From Phycisphaerales bacterium UBA5793 (GTDB lineage: Bacteria; Planctomycetota; Phycisphaerae; Phycisphaerales; UBA5793): 64,000 bases of DNA. The notes beneath the pieces were generated by a model. That model had not been told where the DNA came from. It was given only the letters and a program-made list of their open reading frames with translations, and made no database searches. This document shows positions 8,923 through 18,081 of this stretch, one piece after another (position 1 is the stretch's first letter; each line of letters opens with the position of its first letter). A program made the position numbers and the translations under genes. Location of the stretch: contig DIDT01000072.1 of the NCBI GenBank assembly GCA_002418285.1, positions 113,706-177,705 on the forward strand. The letters are read 5' to 3'.

Positions 8923-11400
8923 TCACTGGTCGAGCAATGCCGCGCGGAACATCAAACTAAACGTCCCTTGCGACCAGCCGCGATACTGCGGCCGAAACGC
9001 GAAGAGATGCACCTTGCCCTTGCCATGCTCGACGCGCAGCCATGCGCCCTGATTCTCGATCACTTCGGGACTCTTGATCCATCCGGAGAGCAGTACGCGC
9101 GTGGGTGCATAGTGCAGCAGCGTCTGCACGCGACCGGCTGATTCGATGCCGGCATCCTTGCGCTCCTTGTCGTTCATCACGCGAAACGCCGAAGACCCTG
9201 AGAAGAACAGCGCGACGGAATCCGGCAAACCAACCGTCAACTGATTCTCATCTGCAATAGCTCGCAACACACTTCCGGGACAGGAGAACCCCTTCGCATC
9301 CGGGCCACGCGTTACATTGACCACGGGCAGTTTCATCAGGTCGATCGCCCACTGGCTCGATGAGTCAAGCGTAATGAGCGTCCCGCCGCCCCGCACGAAC
9401 TCCTCGACGGCCACGGCTCCTTCAGGGGACAAGCCGCGCGCATACTCCTCCGCGACCGAGCCCGGCCCGCGTCCCTCATCAAGTTGTCGTGATCCGATGT
9501 CGGCGATGATGAGCACATCGAGAAAATCATCCAATTCTCCGGCCCGGACCATCTCGTTGCGAACCGACACGTAGGGGATCTTCCACGTGTCCAGCACGTA
9601 ACGCATCCACCCCTCATCCATGCTTCCGGACCATGGGGAATACAGTCCGATGCGCGGCAGGTGATCCACCACAATTGCACCTGCACTGCTCTTGGATGAT
9701 TCCGAACTGAGCAGGAACATACCCGCCCGCTCTCCGCTGGTCAGGAAAGACACCGTCCGCCCTGCCGTGAGCAGCACCGTGACGTCGGTCCATGCCGAAC
9801 TGTGCTGCGCGCTAAGTAGGCTGTTTCCACGCCGCGCATCGCCGGCGAATCTGCCCATGGCATCGGCCGCGGTATTCACGCGCCCCAGCGGCGCGTCGAT
9901 CTTCTGCATCACCTCCACGCGACGCACGCCGAGCAGGTATGGCAGCGTCCAACCCGCCACGTCATACGGCGGGTCGCCATCTGGATAGCGTTGCACTTCC
10001 ATCAAGTCCTTGACGTGCGTGCCATACGGCTGCTCGCGCTGAATCACAATCGAGCCCGCGGGGTACGTGCGACCGTCGGCCTCGAGGGCCTTCTCGCTCA
10101 CGTTGATCTCTACACCCGTGGCCAGCAGTACATCCACAAACCGCCGCACCGCATCCGGATCACGATTGTCGCTGGGAATGATCCACGCGCGAGGCGCACC
10201 ATCCTCCGAAGCGGCAATCGTGCGCTGCGCCGCATCGACAGCATTGCGCAGCCACAGTGAAGGTTCGCGCGACAGGCTGCCCACCAGCGAGCGCCCGAAA
10301 CCCAGTTCGTAATCGATGATGTCTCGAATCCGCCACCAGCCGCCCGGCCACGGCATCGGGAACTGGTTCGATGGAGCATATTGGCTCCCCACCGGGCCCG
10401 ACAGTCGATTGATCGGCAGGAAGATCGGTGAAGCCAGGTTCGCCGATGCCGCCTCCGTCAGGATGCCGATCATGTTGTGCCGCACTGGAACGTTGCGATT
10501 TCCGCCGTTCCACCACATGTCATACGACACACCCGTCGCCACACCGGTGAATCCCCAGCGCGTCAGGTCGAGCAGTCCCCGGCTGCTCAGCGCATCGATT
10601 CCCGTGATGATGTTCGGGTCAAGATTCGGATTGAGCGGATCGCGATACGGCGGCACGAACAGCCGCTCGCCGTTGCTCCCCTGCTGGTGTACATCCCAGT
10701 AGATCTGCGGGAACCATTCGGTGTAGAGCAACTCGCTGACGATCCGCGTCTCGTTCTGGGTGAGCATGAACCAGTCGCGGTTGTTGTCGTGACCCGCATA
10801 ATGCTGGTACAACTCCAGCAGATCGGCGCCCTCCTGCGGCGTACCCACCGTCTGCCGATACCAATTCGTCACGTGATCGATGCCATCGGGATTCGTCATG
10901 TAGAGCACGACAACCATCTTGTCACGAGCGCTCTTCCACGGCTCATCGTCGGAGGTCGCCAGGTTGTATGCGAACTCCATGCCGAACTGCACGCCGGCGC
11001 ACTCTGTCGCGTGCATCGCGCATGAAACGAAAAGCGTCACGCGCCCATCGCGCACGGCCCGATCGATTTCAGCCTCGCTGTGCCGGCGCGGATCAGCGAG
11101 GAGGCGCGAATTCGCTTTGATCGTGTCGAGGTCATTCAGATTAGACTCGCTGGAGATGATGCTGATGAGAAAGTCACGCCCTTCCGTGGTCGTGCCGACT
11201 TTCTTGGTGATGACATTCGCACTCTCCTGACCGAGACGAACGAGATACGAACTCGTCTCGGCCCAGTCAGTCAGCGTGAAATCGCCACCGATGGGTCGGC
11301 CGAGATGCGCCTCCGGACTCGTCACGTCGGCGAGCGCGATGCCCAGGACGTTGAACAGACTCAATGAAAGCGAACACGCGAGCACTGCATTTCGTATCAC
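8923..11400 (-). CDS. Large secreted zinc peptidase of family M14
   Basis: Secreted M14-type metallocarboxypeptidase-like protein of 825 aa. The chosen start is GTG at 11400, because it sits 7 nt after AAGGAG and opens a signal peptide (VIRNAVLACSLSLSLFNVLG). The peptidase domain has the zinc-binding HxxE in SCAMHATECAGVQFG, a substrate-side NPDGIDHV segment, a YAGHDNNRDWFML region, the third zinc ligand in YWDVHQQGSNGE and a candidate catalytic Glu in GILTEAASAN. The C-terminal half (around residues 480-750) looks like a class-I-glutaminase/ThuA-like alpha/beta fold: LIIADIGSRQLD, EEFVRGGGTLITLD. This two-domain layout is common for peptidases annotated M14 in planctomycetes and Bacteroidetes. 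Substrate unknown. No operon partner is evident. Confidence 0.87.
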   Translation of the reverse strand: MIRNAVLACSLSLSLFNVLGIALADVTSPEAHLGRPIGGDFTLTDWAETSSYLVRLGQESANVITKKVGTTTEGRDFLISIISSESNLNDLDTIKANSRLLADPRRHSEAEIDRAVRDGRVTLFVSCAMHATECAGVQFGMEFAYNLATSDDEPWKSARDKMVVVLYMTNPDGIDHVTNWYRQTVGTPQEGADLLELYQHYAGHDNNRDWFMLTQNETRIVSELLYTEWFPQIYWDVHQQGSNGERLFVPPYRDPLNPNLDPNIITGIDALSSRGLLDLTRWGFTGVATGVSYDMWWNGGNRNVPVRHNMIGILTEAASANLASPIFLPINRLSGPVGSQYAPSNQFPMPWPGGWWRIRDIIDYELGFGRSLVGSLSREPSLWLRNAVDAAQRTIAASEDGAPRAWIIPSDNRDPDAVRRFVDVLLATGVEINVSEKALEADGRTYPAGSIVIQREQPYGTHVKDLMEVQRYPDGDPPYDVAGWTLPYLLGVRRVEVMQKIDAPLGRVNTAADAMGRFAGDARRGNSLLSAQHSSAWTDVTVLLTAGRTVSFLTSGERAGMFLLSSESSKSSAGAIVVDHLPRIGLYSPWSGSMDEGWMRYVLDTWKIPYVSVRNEMVRAGELDDFLDVLIIADIGSRQLDEGRGPGSVAEEYARGLSPEGAVAVEEFVRGGGTLITLDSSSQWAIDLMKLPVVNVTRGPDAKGFSCPGSVLRAIADENQLTVGLPDSVALFFSGSSAFRVMNDKERKDAGIESAGRVQTLLHYAPTRVLLSGWIKSPEVIENQGAWLRVEHGKGKVHLFAFRPQYRGWSQGTFSLMFRAALLDQ

Positions 11401-11715
11401 ACCCAGTCTCCTTGTCACTTGGATCTCGCCACCGCCAGGACGAAAGTCCCGCGCGACACCGCACCGCATGGAGTCCACTTTAGGAAGGAGAAGCCGGGTG
11501 CGTTCTGCGCCTTGAGGATTCATTTCGAGGATTCGACGCTGCGAAGTGCGCGTCAAAAAGAATTGAATCTGCGGCGCAATCTGCTCTGCTGCACCGCTCA
11601 GCAGGAAACTACCAGGAATTGAGGGCAATTGCCCATGCGCGATGTGCTCTGGCGCGCGAATCATTCTTTAGTATCTATTGGTCAATCGCGACTTGAATGA
11701 AAGCAGGAGGTCATC
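11401..11715. other. Intergenic region between divergent genes
   Basis: This 315-bp spacer separates the minus-strand M14 peptidase from the plus-strand coiled-coil gene and must hold both promoters. An AT-richer stretch around 11664-11690 (TTTAGTATCTATTGG) could carry the plus-strand -10 region, but no convincing -35/-10 pair was found. No further gene was recognised. Confidence 0.4.
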
Positions 11716-11946
11716 ATGACAACCAGCACGCAAACTGAAGAACTCAAACATCGTGTGCTCGCACGAAAGAAGGAACTTGAGGCCCGACTCGAAAAGCTTC
11801 AAGCTGACACCGCTCAAGCAAGGAACGAGAACGCGGAGAAACTCCGGCGCAAATTGCGTGAACTCCAGAACACGCTCTCGGAGGACTGGGACAACATGAA
11901 GGACGCCACCATCGAGCGCCTCAACCAATGGCTGCGAACCGACTAA
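11716..11946 (+). CDS. Small coiled-coil protein
   Basis: Hypothetical soluble protein of 76 aa with a strong Shine-Dalgarno (AGGAGG) 7 nt before the ATG. Nearly the whole chain is charged heptad helix: ELKHRVLARKKELEARLEKL, LRRKLRELQNTL, then WDNMKDATIERLNQWL. No Cys and no signal peptide. Such short helical proteins are often membrane-stress or nucleoid-associated accessory proteins, but no family is recognised. A strong hairpin follows 21 bp after the stop, and the next gene is a STAS-like protein on the same strand. Confidence 0.72.
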   Translation: MTTSTQTEELKHRVLARKKELEARLEKLQADTAQARNENAEKLRRKLRELQNTLSEDWDNMKDATIERLNQWLRTD

Positions 11947-11967
11947 ACCCGAGCTGCGACCGTTCCT

Positions 11968-11991
11968 CCGGCCGGCGCTCGCGCCGGCCGG
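11968..11991 (+). terminator. Strong GC hairpin downstream of the coiled-coil gene
   Basis: Perfect 10-bp inverted repeat CCGGCCGGCG / CGCCGGCCGG with a CTCG loop, starting 21 bp after the stop at 11946. There is no following U-tract, so it may be a weak intrinsic terminator or an mRNA-stabilising hairpin before the STAS-like gene. Confidence 0.55.
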
Positions 11992-12058
11992 GCTTCGGAC
12001 CCGGATTCAGTTCCATCAAACCCCCACTGGCCAATCAAGCTCCATAAGGAGACCGATC

Positions 12059-12439
12059 ATGACACTCACACTTCGCGCCGTCGAAATGGCCAAGTCCAAC
12101 GAGAACAACATCGTGTCCGTTCGACTCACCGGCAAGCTGACCAAAGACGATTATGAAACCTTCGTCCCCGCGCTCGAAGAGAGCATCGCTGAACACGGCA
12201 AGATTCGTCTGCTCGTTGATCTCGTCGACTTCCATGGATGGACCGCGGGCGCACTGTGGGAAGATATCAAATTTGACGCCAAACACTTTCGGGACATCGA
12301 GCGCCTCGCGCTGGTCGGCGACAGCAAGTGGGAGAAGGGCATGGCCACGTTTTGCCGCCCATTCACCACCGCCAAGATCAAGTACTTCAATACGGCCAAG
12401 CGCGAAAAGGCGGTGCAGTGGATTGAAGAACCGAACTGA
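12059..12439 (+). CDS. SpoIIAA/STAS-like protein
   Basis: Cytoplasmic protein of 126 aa matching the SpoIIAA-like family. The features are an N-terminal strand pair VSVRLTGKLTKDDYETFVPALEE, then IRLLVDLVDFHGWTAGALWEDIKFDAKHF, IERLALVGDSKWEKGM and a C-terminal AKIKYFNTAKREKAVQWIEE. The WEDIKFD and VGDSKWEK segments are characteristic. A good Shine-Dalgarno (AAGGAG) precedes the ATG at 12059. In other bacteria this family is widespread and poorly characterised; a role in regulating stress or membrane functions is assumed, not shown. It lies just after the coiled-coil gene but is separated from it by a hairpin. Confidence 0.85.
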   Translation: MTLTLRAVEMAKSNENNIVSVRLTGKLTKDDYETFVPALEESIAEHGKIRLLVDLVDFHGWTAGALWEDIKFDAKHFRDIERLALVGDSKWEKGMATFCRPFTTAKIKYFNTAKREKAVQWIEEPN

Positions 12440-12702
12440 GCGACAAGCTGGCCACCACTAACGGTTTGCCGGACAAGCAGTCGGGACTCAACCCGCAAGC
12501 GGGTCGAGTGAGATGGCGCTTCAGTCCAACTTCAACGGATCTGAACTGTTTGTCTGCACGTACCTGCATCGCCGAACTGCCAATGGGCTGGAATCCCATT
12601 GCCCACACCATGGGTGCCTCACGAGTGTATCTGATGGAGGCCGATCCGCACGAACTGTCGTAGCGGCGGCCCCAGTGATACTACCTCGAAAGGAGGCACG
12701 CC

Positions 12703-13725
12703 ATGTGCCTAAACACCACCACGCGAAATGTACGTCTTCTGTCCTCAGTCCTCGCCCTGGCGATGCTCAGCCCATTGGCCTTGGCCAAGGACACGACCAT
12801 GACCTTTACGGTGCCGAGCAACCGTCTGCCGAGTCTCGTAAAGGTCGAACTCGGAGATTACAACCCGGCTTCAGTCGTCATTCCGAACGGCTCCACCGTC
12901 AAACAAAAGCGCGACTTGATTCGCGATGCCATCAAAGCAGCGAATCCCGGTCTCGTCGTCGAAGATGTTGGCGACAACGGTCTCAAGATCAAGGACATCC
13001 ACGACAATACCGAAGTGAAATTCGATCCCGGCAAAACTGGCGAAGCCAAAGACAAGATCTCCTGCGCGGCGCCGCCGAACGGCGCGATTGAGTTCAGCGG
13101 TTCATTTGATCCGTTCGGCTGGGGGAGCGAGCAGGCCGTCTTCACTGCCGGCCTCATCACCGACCTCGGCGAACTCGAAGTCGCCGTAACCGCTAGCGAA
13201 CTCAACTTCCAGACCGAAGGCCCCATCATCTGCCAGGCCCTCTTCCAGCGCCTGGCGCCTCGCGCTCCCCAGTTCGGCGCACAGATCAACTTCGCCGGCG
13301 ACCGGCTCGAAGTCTACTTCGATCCCGCCTATTCCATCACGACCGGCGGTGTGATCTTCGGCACGACCTCCCAGAGCGAAGGATGCACCGGCTCACTCAA
13401 TGTCGGCCAGAGCTTCAGCTATCACCTCGAGATGGGTGGCGCCTGCCCCGGCACGGTCAACCTCCAATGGAGCGGCGCTGACGCCAACCGTCAGCAGGGC
13501 ATCCTCTTCGCCACCAACACGGGCGCCTATGTCATACCCAACGGCCCCTGCCAGGGAACACAACTCGGCCTCGGCACGCGGAATCTCCAGCTCTACAACG
13601 TCATCGGCACCGGCAATGGAAGCGGCAACGTCAACGCCACCGCCAATGCTGGCGCCTGCCACGGCTACGTGCAGTTGATCCAGACCAACAACTGCTCCAC
13701 CAGCAACGTAGCGCAAGTCCCCTGA
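12703..13725 (+). CDS. Secreted protein ending in the shared C-terminal module (type A)
   Basis: Exported protein of 340 aa with a signal peptide (LLSSVLALAMLSPLALA, cleavage around residue 28) and an AAAGGAGG Shine-Dalgarno. Residues 30-230 form an unrecognised beta-rich region (VPSNRLPSLVKVELGDY, NGAIEFSGSFDPFGWGSEQ). Residues ~232-340 are closely related to the C-terminus of the secreted protein at 24882-25793: ACPGTVNLQW, RQQGILFA, IPNGPCQGTQLGLG, GTGNGSGNVN and a final CSTSNVAQVP. Four conserved Cys could form two disulfides. The same fold seems present, more distantly, in the HAF-repeat proteins and an M14 peptidase of this window. A terminator follows. Likely extracellular or surface-exposed; function unknown. 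Confidence 0.8.
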   Translation: MCLNTTTRNVRLLSSVLALAMLSPLALAKDTTMTFTVPSNRLPSLVKVELGDYNPASVVIPNGSTVKQKRDLIRDAIKAANPGLVVEDVGDNGLKIKDIHDNTEVKFDPGKTGEAKDKISCAAPPNGAIEFSGSFDPFGWGSEQAVFTAGLITDLGELEVAVTASELNFQTEGPIICQALFQRLAPRAPQFGAQINFAGDRLEVYFDPAYSITTGGVIFGTTSQSEGCTGSLNVGQSFSYHLEMGGACPGTVNLQWSGADANRQQGILFATNTGAYVIPNGPCQGTQLGLGTRNLQLYNVIGTGNGSGNVNATANAGACHGYVQLIQTNNCSTSNVAQVP

Positions 13726-13756
13726 TCGGCTTCGATTCTCTCTTTCTCTCTCTCAA

Positions 13757-13787
13757 AAGGGGAGTGCGGCCCAGCCGCGCTCCCCTT
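13757..13787 (+). terminator. Terminator-like hairpin after the secreted module protein
   Basis: 14-bp inverted repeat AAGGGGAGTGCGGC / GCCGCGCTCCCCTT (one G-U type pair) with a 3-nt loop, 31 bp after the stop at 13725. The arms are GC-rich inside and flanked by A and T, as in a bidirectional intrinsic terminator. Confidence 0.65.
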
Positions 13788-13880
13788 CCGCTTGTGGCGC
13801 AGCGCCTCCCCGAACCAGCCGTCCGTTCGGCTCGTACCATCCACCTGACGCCGCACGACCGATTCGAAGGAGGCTGTACC

Positions 13881-14357
13881 ATGGATCACGATCGCGCCTG
13901 GCTCCGCCATGCCGTCGCCACCCTCGCCTACCGCGGTGGCAAAGTCCTGCGCGATTCTCCGGAGTCCATCGCCGAGGTTCGCGTCTGCCCCACCTGCCGT
14001 TCGACCATCGAGATCCTCGCTCACATTAACGACCTGCTCGACTGGGCTCACTCCATGGCCGTGGGCGTCGAAGCGTGGAACACCTCCAATCCCATGTCAT
14101 GGGAGCACGAACTCGAACGCTTCTACAAGGGGCTTCAGAGTCTCGACGAGGCGATCGCCTCGCCCGAGCCCCTTCACGCCCCCGCGATGCGCCTCTTCCA
14201 CGGTCCGCTCGCCGACGCCCTCACGCATGTGGGTCAACTCGCCACACTTCGCCGCCTCGCCGGCTCGCCCGTGCGCGGCGAGAACTACTTCGAAGCCGAA
14301 ATCAAGGCCGGCCAGGTCGGAGTCGTGCAGCCAACGCCCAGGTTTGAGTTTGACTGA
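13881..14357 (+). CDS. DinB-like four-helix protein
   Basis: Soluble protein of 158 aa. ATG 13881 follows AAGGAGG, which makes it the start rather than an upstream in-frame codon at 13764. The pattern is that of the DinB/YfiT metal-binding four-helix bundle: LRHAVATLAYRGGKVLRD, then ILAHINDLLDWAHSM with a candidate metal His, and ADALTHVGQLATLRRLAG with a second His. A CPTC pair sits near residue 36. Family members act in thiol transfer (for example bacillithiol or mycothiol S-transferases) or are uncharacterised; the substrate cannot be told. Next gene downstream is an amidase on the same strand, 127 bp away. Confidence 0.72.
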   Translation: MDHDRAWLRHAVATLAYRGGKVLRDSPESIAEVRVCPTCRSTIEILAHINDLLDWAHSMAVGVEAWNTSNPMSWEHELERFYKGLQSLDEAIASPEPLHAPAMRLFHGPLADALTHVGQLATLRRLAGSPVRGENYFEAEIKAGQVGVVQPTPRFEFD

Positions 14358-14484
14358 GCCACGTCATCACGGGGCGTCTTCGCACGCGATGATGTTCCGC
14401 CAGCATCAGAATCACCACCCGGCGCGGTCCCCAGCATAACCTGTTGCGCTCGCCACACTCTTCTCGTCTTGCCCAGGGTGCACA

Positions 14485-16275
14485 ATGACGCAACAGCTGC
14501 CGCGACGGATACGTTCGGAACAGGATTTGAAGGCACAGGCTCCTCTTTCCCGCCGCGACTTCCTTGTGACGACCGGCGTTGTCGCCGCCTCGGTCGCCGG
14601 CCTTGACTCAACCAGCAGCGGAAAGACCCCGATGCACTCAATGGCAGCACCGGATTTCGACTCAATCTCCCTGCAGCCTGCGCCACCCGCTGAGGCGACA
14701 AGCAACATCACCGTCGAATCGATCGAACACGCCGAACAACTCGCATCCCTCCAGTTCACCCCCGCCGAACGCGAGATGCTCCTGCCCGGCGTGCGTCGGG
14801 CAGCCGCGTCGTACAAGCGCCGTCGCGAAATCCCGCTTCCCAACGGCCTCGCCCCCGCGACGACCTTCGACCCCCGCACGCCCGGGCGATCCTACATCGA
14901 CGGCCCATCGCGCTTCGTCCGCAGCGCCGTCGAGCCCGGCCCTCTGCCCGCCAACGACATCGACATCGCCTACGCCCCCGTCACCTCACTCTCGCGTTGG
15001 ATTCAGCGTGGCGCACTCACGAGCGAACGCCTCACCCGCATCTACCTCGAGCGCATCGAGCGCATCGCACCCAAACTCGAGTGCATCATCACGACCACTG
15101 AAGACCTCGCACTCAAGCTGGCGAAAACAGCCGATGCCGAGATCAGCGCGGGAAACTACCGCGGCCCACTGCACGGCATCCCTTATGGCGCCAAGGACCT
15201 CTTCGACACCGCCGGCATCCGCACATCGTGGGGGGCCACGCCGTACAAGGATCGCATCGCCGAATCCGACGCGGCCGTCATCGGGAAACTCAACGAAGTC
15301 GGCGCGGTGCTCATCGCCAAGACGACGCTCGGCGCTCTCGCCTACGGCGATCAGTGGTTCGGTGGCCGCACGAACAATCCATTCAACCTGCAGCAGGGTT
15401 CGAGCGGCTCCAGCGCCGGCTCAGCCGCAGGCGTCGTCGCCGGCCTGTTCGCCTTCGCACTCGGCACCGAAACGCTCGGTTCCATCGTCTCACCATCCAT
15501 GCGCTGCGGCGCGACGGGGTTGCGTCCCACCTTCGGGCGTGTCCCGCGCACCGGCGCCATGGCGCTGTGCTGGTCGCTCGACAAAGTCGGCACTCTCACG
15601 CGCACCGTCGAAGATGGCGCGCTGGTCCTCGATGCCATTCGCGGCCGCGACGATGGCGACCCCGCCTCACTCGACATGCCTTACCAGTTCGACGCCACAA
15701 CGCCCCTCGAAAACATCCGCATCGGCTATGACCCCGCGTGGTTCGAGGGCCGTGGCGCGATCGATCTCGACCGCGCTGCACTCGTAGCGATGAGCAAGAC
15801 CGGCGCGCAACTCATCCCCTTCACGCTGCCGGAGATGAACGCCTCGCCGCTGAGCACCATTCTCAGCGTTGAAGCCGCCGCAGCCTTCGAAGAACTCACG
15901 CTCAGTAATCGCGATGATGAACTCGTCTGGCAGTCGCCGCAGGCGTGGCCCAACACGTTCCGAGAAACCTGGTTCGTTCCCGCCATTGAACTCGTGCAGG
16001 CCTTGCGCATCCGTCGCCAGGTCTGCGAGGCGTTCGCGACGGTCTTCGACAACGTCGACCTGCTCATCGGCCCCTCCTACGCCGCCAACCTGCTGCTCAT
16101 TACCAACAACACCGGCCACCCGTGCATCTGCCTCCGCACGGGCATTCGCGAAAACAATCGCCCGCACGGCCTCACCCTCTGGGGCAATCTCTTCAACGAA
16201 GGAACGATCTGCCGCGCCGCCATGGCCCTTGAAGCGCAACTCGGCGTGTGGGACCTCCGGCCGGCGATTGAATAG
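14485..16275 (+). CDS. Tat-exported amidase-signature hydrolase
   Basis: Amidase-signature family enzyme of 596 aa (Ser-cisSer-Lys triad). The N-terminus carries a twin-arginine signal, LSRRDFLVTTGVVAASVAG, so the enzyme is predicted to be exported folded. Catalytic Lys lies in GIPYGAKDLFDTAG, the Gly/Ser loop reads QQGSSGSSAGSAAGVVAG, and the Ser nucleophile region is ETLGSIVSPSMRCGATGLRPTFG. An extra ~150-residue segment precedes the domain (EHAEQLASLQFTPAEREMLL), similar to the N-terminal helix region of GatA-like amidases. It is not the tRNA-amidating GatA because of the export signal and the lack of GatB/GatC neighbours. Substrate unknown. Confidence 0.88.
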   Translation: MTQQLPRRIRSEQDLKAQAPLSRRDFLVTTGVVAASVAGLDSTSSGKTPMHSMAAPDFDSISLQPAPPAEATSNITVESIEHAEQLASLQFTPAEREMLLPGVRRAAASYKRRREIPLPNGLAPATTFDPRTPGRSYIDGPSRFVRSAVEPGPLPANDIDIAYAPVTSLSRWIQRGALTSERLTRIYLERIERIAPKLECIITTTEDLALKLAKTADAEISAGNYRGPLHGIPYGAKDLFDTAGIRTSWGATPYKDRIAESDAAVIGKLNEVGAVLIAKTTLGALAYGDQWFGGRTNNPFNLQQGSSGSSAGSAAGVVAGLFAFALGTETLGSIVSPSMRCGATGLRPTFGRVPRTGAMALCWSLDKVGTLTRTVEDGALVLDAIRGRDDGDPASLDMPYQFDATTPLENIRIGYDPAWFEGRGAIDLDRAALVAMSKTGAQLIPFTLPEMNASPLSTILSVEAAAAFEELTLSNRDDELVWQSPQAWPNTFRETWFVPAIELVQALRIRRQVCEAFATVFDNVDLLIGPSYAANLLLITNNTGHPCICLRTGIRENNRPHGLTLWGNLFNEGTICRAAMALEAQLGVWDLRPAIE

Positions 16276-16370
16276 CCGCCGGTGGGGTCCACCGTGTAGA
16301 CCACGAACGTGCAGCACACGCCTCGCCGATCTTGGCCGCGCATACCAACTCGTTCATTCGAAAAAAGAAA

Positions 16371-16458
<88 letters not shown>

Positions 16459-16679
16459 ACGGCTGGACGAACGCGACGGAATCACCCGCCACACCCGCCT
16501 CAAAAAGGTCAGGCCCACATCGTAGGCCCTGTGACCCCGGTGAGCCGTCATCCGAACGTCAGCTTCTGGGTCGATTGACGAACGACGCGAAGGCTCGGAT
16601 CCGGAGCGCCCCACCTCCCGTCTGCGCGTCCCATCGCCCCCATTGTGCAGAGACCCCACATCCGCCGCGCAACTGCCGC

Positions 16680-16685
16680 CATAAT
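16680..16685 (+). promoter_or_regulatory. -10-like element immediately before truB
   Basis: CATAAT ends 5 nt before the GTG start of truB, with no Shine-Dalgarno visible between them. This spacing puts the expected transcription start at or next to the GTG, suggesting a leaderless mRNA. Confidence 0.35.
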
Positions 16686-16690
16686 CACCC

Positions 16691-17401
16691 GTGACCGATC
16701 CCAACCAACCCGAGACGATCTGCGGCCTGCTCGTCATCGACAAGCCCTATCGGCTGTCGTCCACGTCGATCGTCCGCGTCGTCAAGCGCCGCGCCCGCGG
16801 GATCAAGACCGGCCATGCCGGCACGCTCGACCCGCTCGCCTCGGGCATTCTCATCTGCTGCATCGGTCGGGCTACACGCTGGGTCGAACGCATCATGGCC
16901 ATGCCCAAGACCTACGAGTGCACCATCGACCTCGCGGCTGTGTCGTCGACGCAGGATCTCGAAGGCGAAATCACACCGCTTGATAGCCCGACGGTGCCGA
17001 CGCGCGAAGCGATCGACCGCGTGCTTGCCCAGCAGTTCATCGGCGACATCCTCCAGACCCCGCCACAACATTCTGCCATGCGCGTCGGTGGCAAGCGCGC
17101 CTACCACCTCGCCCGGCGCGGACGGGAAGTCAATCTCGAACCCCGCCCCATCCAGATCGATTCGATTGAAGTGTTGACGTACGAATGGCCCCATCTGACC
17201 ATTCGCACGACCTGCGGCCGGGGCACCTACATCCGCTCCCTCGCCCAGGACATCGGCGCCGCATTGAACGTCGGCGGCTACCTAACCGCGCTCCGCCGCA
17301 CCGCCATCGGCCCGTTCGATGAGTCTCGAGCGTTCAAACTTGACGATGTGCCGGATCCGATCGAGCAGTCACATTTAGTTGGTGTCGATGAGATCGAGTA
17401 A
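16691..17401 (+). CDS. truB: tRNA pseudouridine(55) synthase TruB
   Basis: Makes pseudouridine 55 in the T-loop of tRNAs. The 236-aa protein shows the family motifs in order: LLVIDKPYRLSSTSIV, the catalytic segment KTGHAGTLDPLASGIL with the Asp nucleophile, KTYECTIDL, QTPPQHSAMRVGGKRAYHLARRG, and CGRGTYIRSLAQDIG. It is shorter than E. coli TruB (about 314 aa) and seems to lack the C-terminal PUA-type extension. The start is GTG at 16691, just after a -10-like CATAAT. It follows the tRNA-Ser gene on the opposite strand. Confidence 0.95.
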   Translation: MTDPNQPETICGLLVIDKPYRLSSTSIVRVVKRRARGIKTGHAGTLDPLASGILICCIGRATRWVERIMAMPKTYECTIDLAAVSSTQDLEGEITPLDSPTVPTREAIDRVLAQQFIGDILQTPPQHSAMRVGGKRAYHLARRGREVNLEPRPIQIDSIEVLTYEWPHLTIRTTCGRGTYIRSLAQDIGAALNVGGYLTALRRTAIGPFDESRAFKLDDVPDPIEQSHLVGVDEIE

Positions 17402-17598
17402 TGGATGCTGTGCCCTTGTGCCGCAAAGCCCCCATCGCGTTCGCACCCACTGCCCCGTGTAACGTCGCATCACGAACTCATCAGCCCCCGGTTCCCTGGC
17501 TTGAACACGGTTGAAAGTCGCCGAGGATTCGCGGTACATTTCATGGGCAGCCTTAATACACACGCACCAGAGCCGTAGAATGAAGTAGCGGTTTGTCC

Positions 17599-18081
17599 AT
17601 GCGCGAGCGCAAGCAATACATTCTGCTCGTGATCCTGCTCCTTTTGGCCACGCTGCTTGTCTCATTTCTCATCCCGGAGAGGATCGAACAGCCGCCTCAT
17701 CCACCGATGGTGACGGTGACCTACATCATCCCTGACGATTTCAGTGGTGTGGTAGTAGTCCGCTTTGGTTCGGCCGATCCGAAGCTTGTTGTCTTCAATG
17801 GCAATATCGATGTCACCTTCTCTGCCGATGGCTGGCCCGTGCTGTCATTCGCCATGCCTGGCTGGCCACACGGCATCCGGGCTCGATACGCCGGCGGCAA
17901 GTCAATCCCGTGTCCAGTCGACAATCCAACTCCGGATACCGTGGCGCTCTACCCAGTGAGCACGTTCGGTGACGTGCATGGTCCCATCAACACTGAGGTA
18001 TTCGTCATCGGCACTGAATCGCAGTTCAAACAAGTGGCCGAGCGCGACCATTGGTGGGATATCACGGGTCCGTTCAACTGA
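17599..18081 (+). CDS. Hypothetical membrane-anchored protein, DUF6843-like
   Basis: Protein of 160 aa with one N-terminal membrane segment (YILLVILLLLATLLVSFLI, residues 6-24) and a C-terminal domain outside the cytoplasm. The domain starts TVTYIIPDDFSGVVVVRFG and continues through LVVFNGNIDVTFSADGWPVLSF, IRARYAGGKSIPC and TEVFVIGTESQF. This pattern (an Ile-Pro-Asp/Glu-Gly/Phe strand followed by a small beta domain) resembles the DUF6843 group, but I am not certain. ATG 17599 is used; a TTG two codons upstream is also possible. Its 3' end overlaps the convergent tRNA-binding gene by 8 bp. Function unknown. Confidence 0.65.
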   Translation: MRERKQYILLVILLLLATLLVSFLIPERIEQPPHPPMVTVTYIIPDDFSGVVVVRFGSADPKLVVFNGNIDVTFSADGWPVLSFAMPGWPHGIRARYAGGKSIPCPVDNPTPDTVALYPVSTFGDVHGPINTEVFVIGTESQFKQVAERDHWWDITGPFN

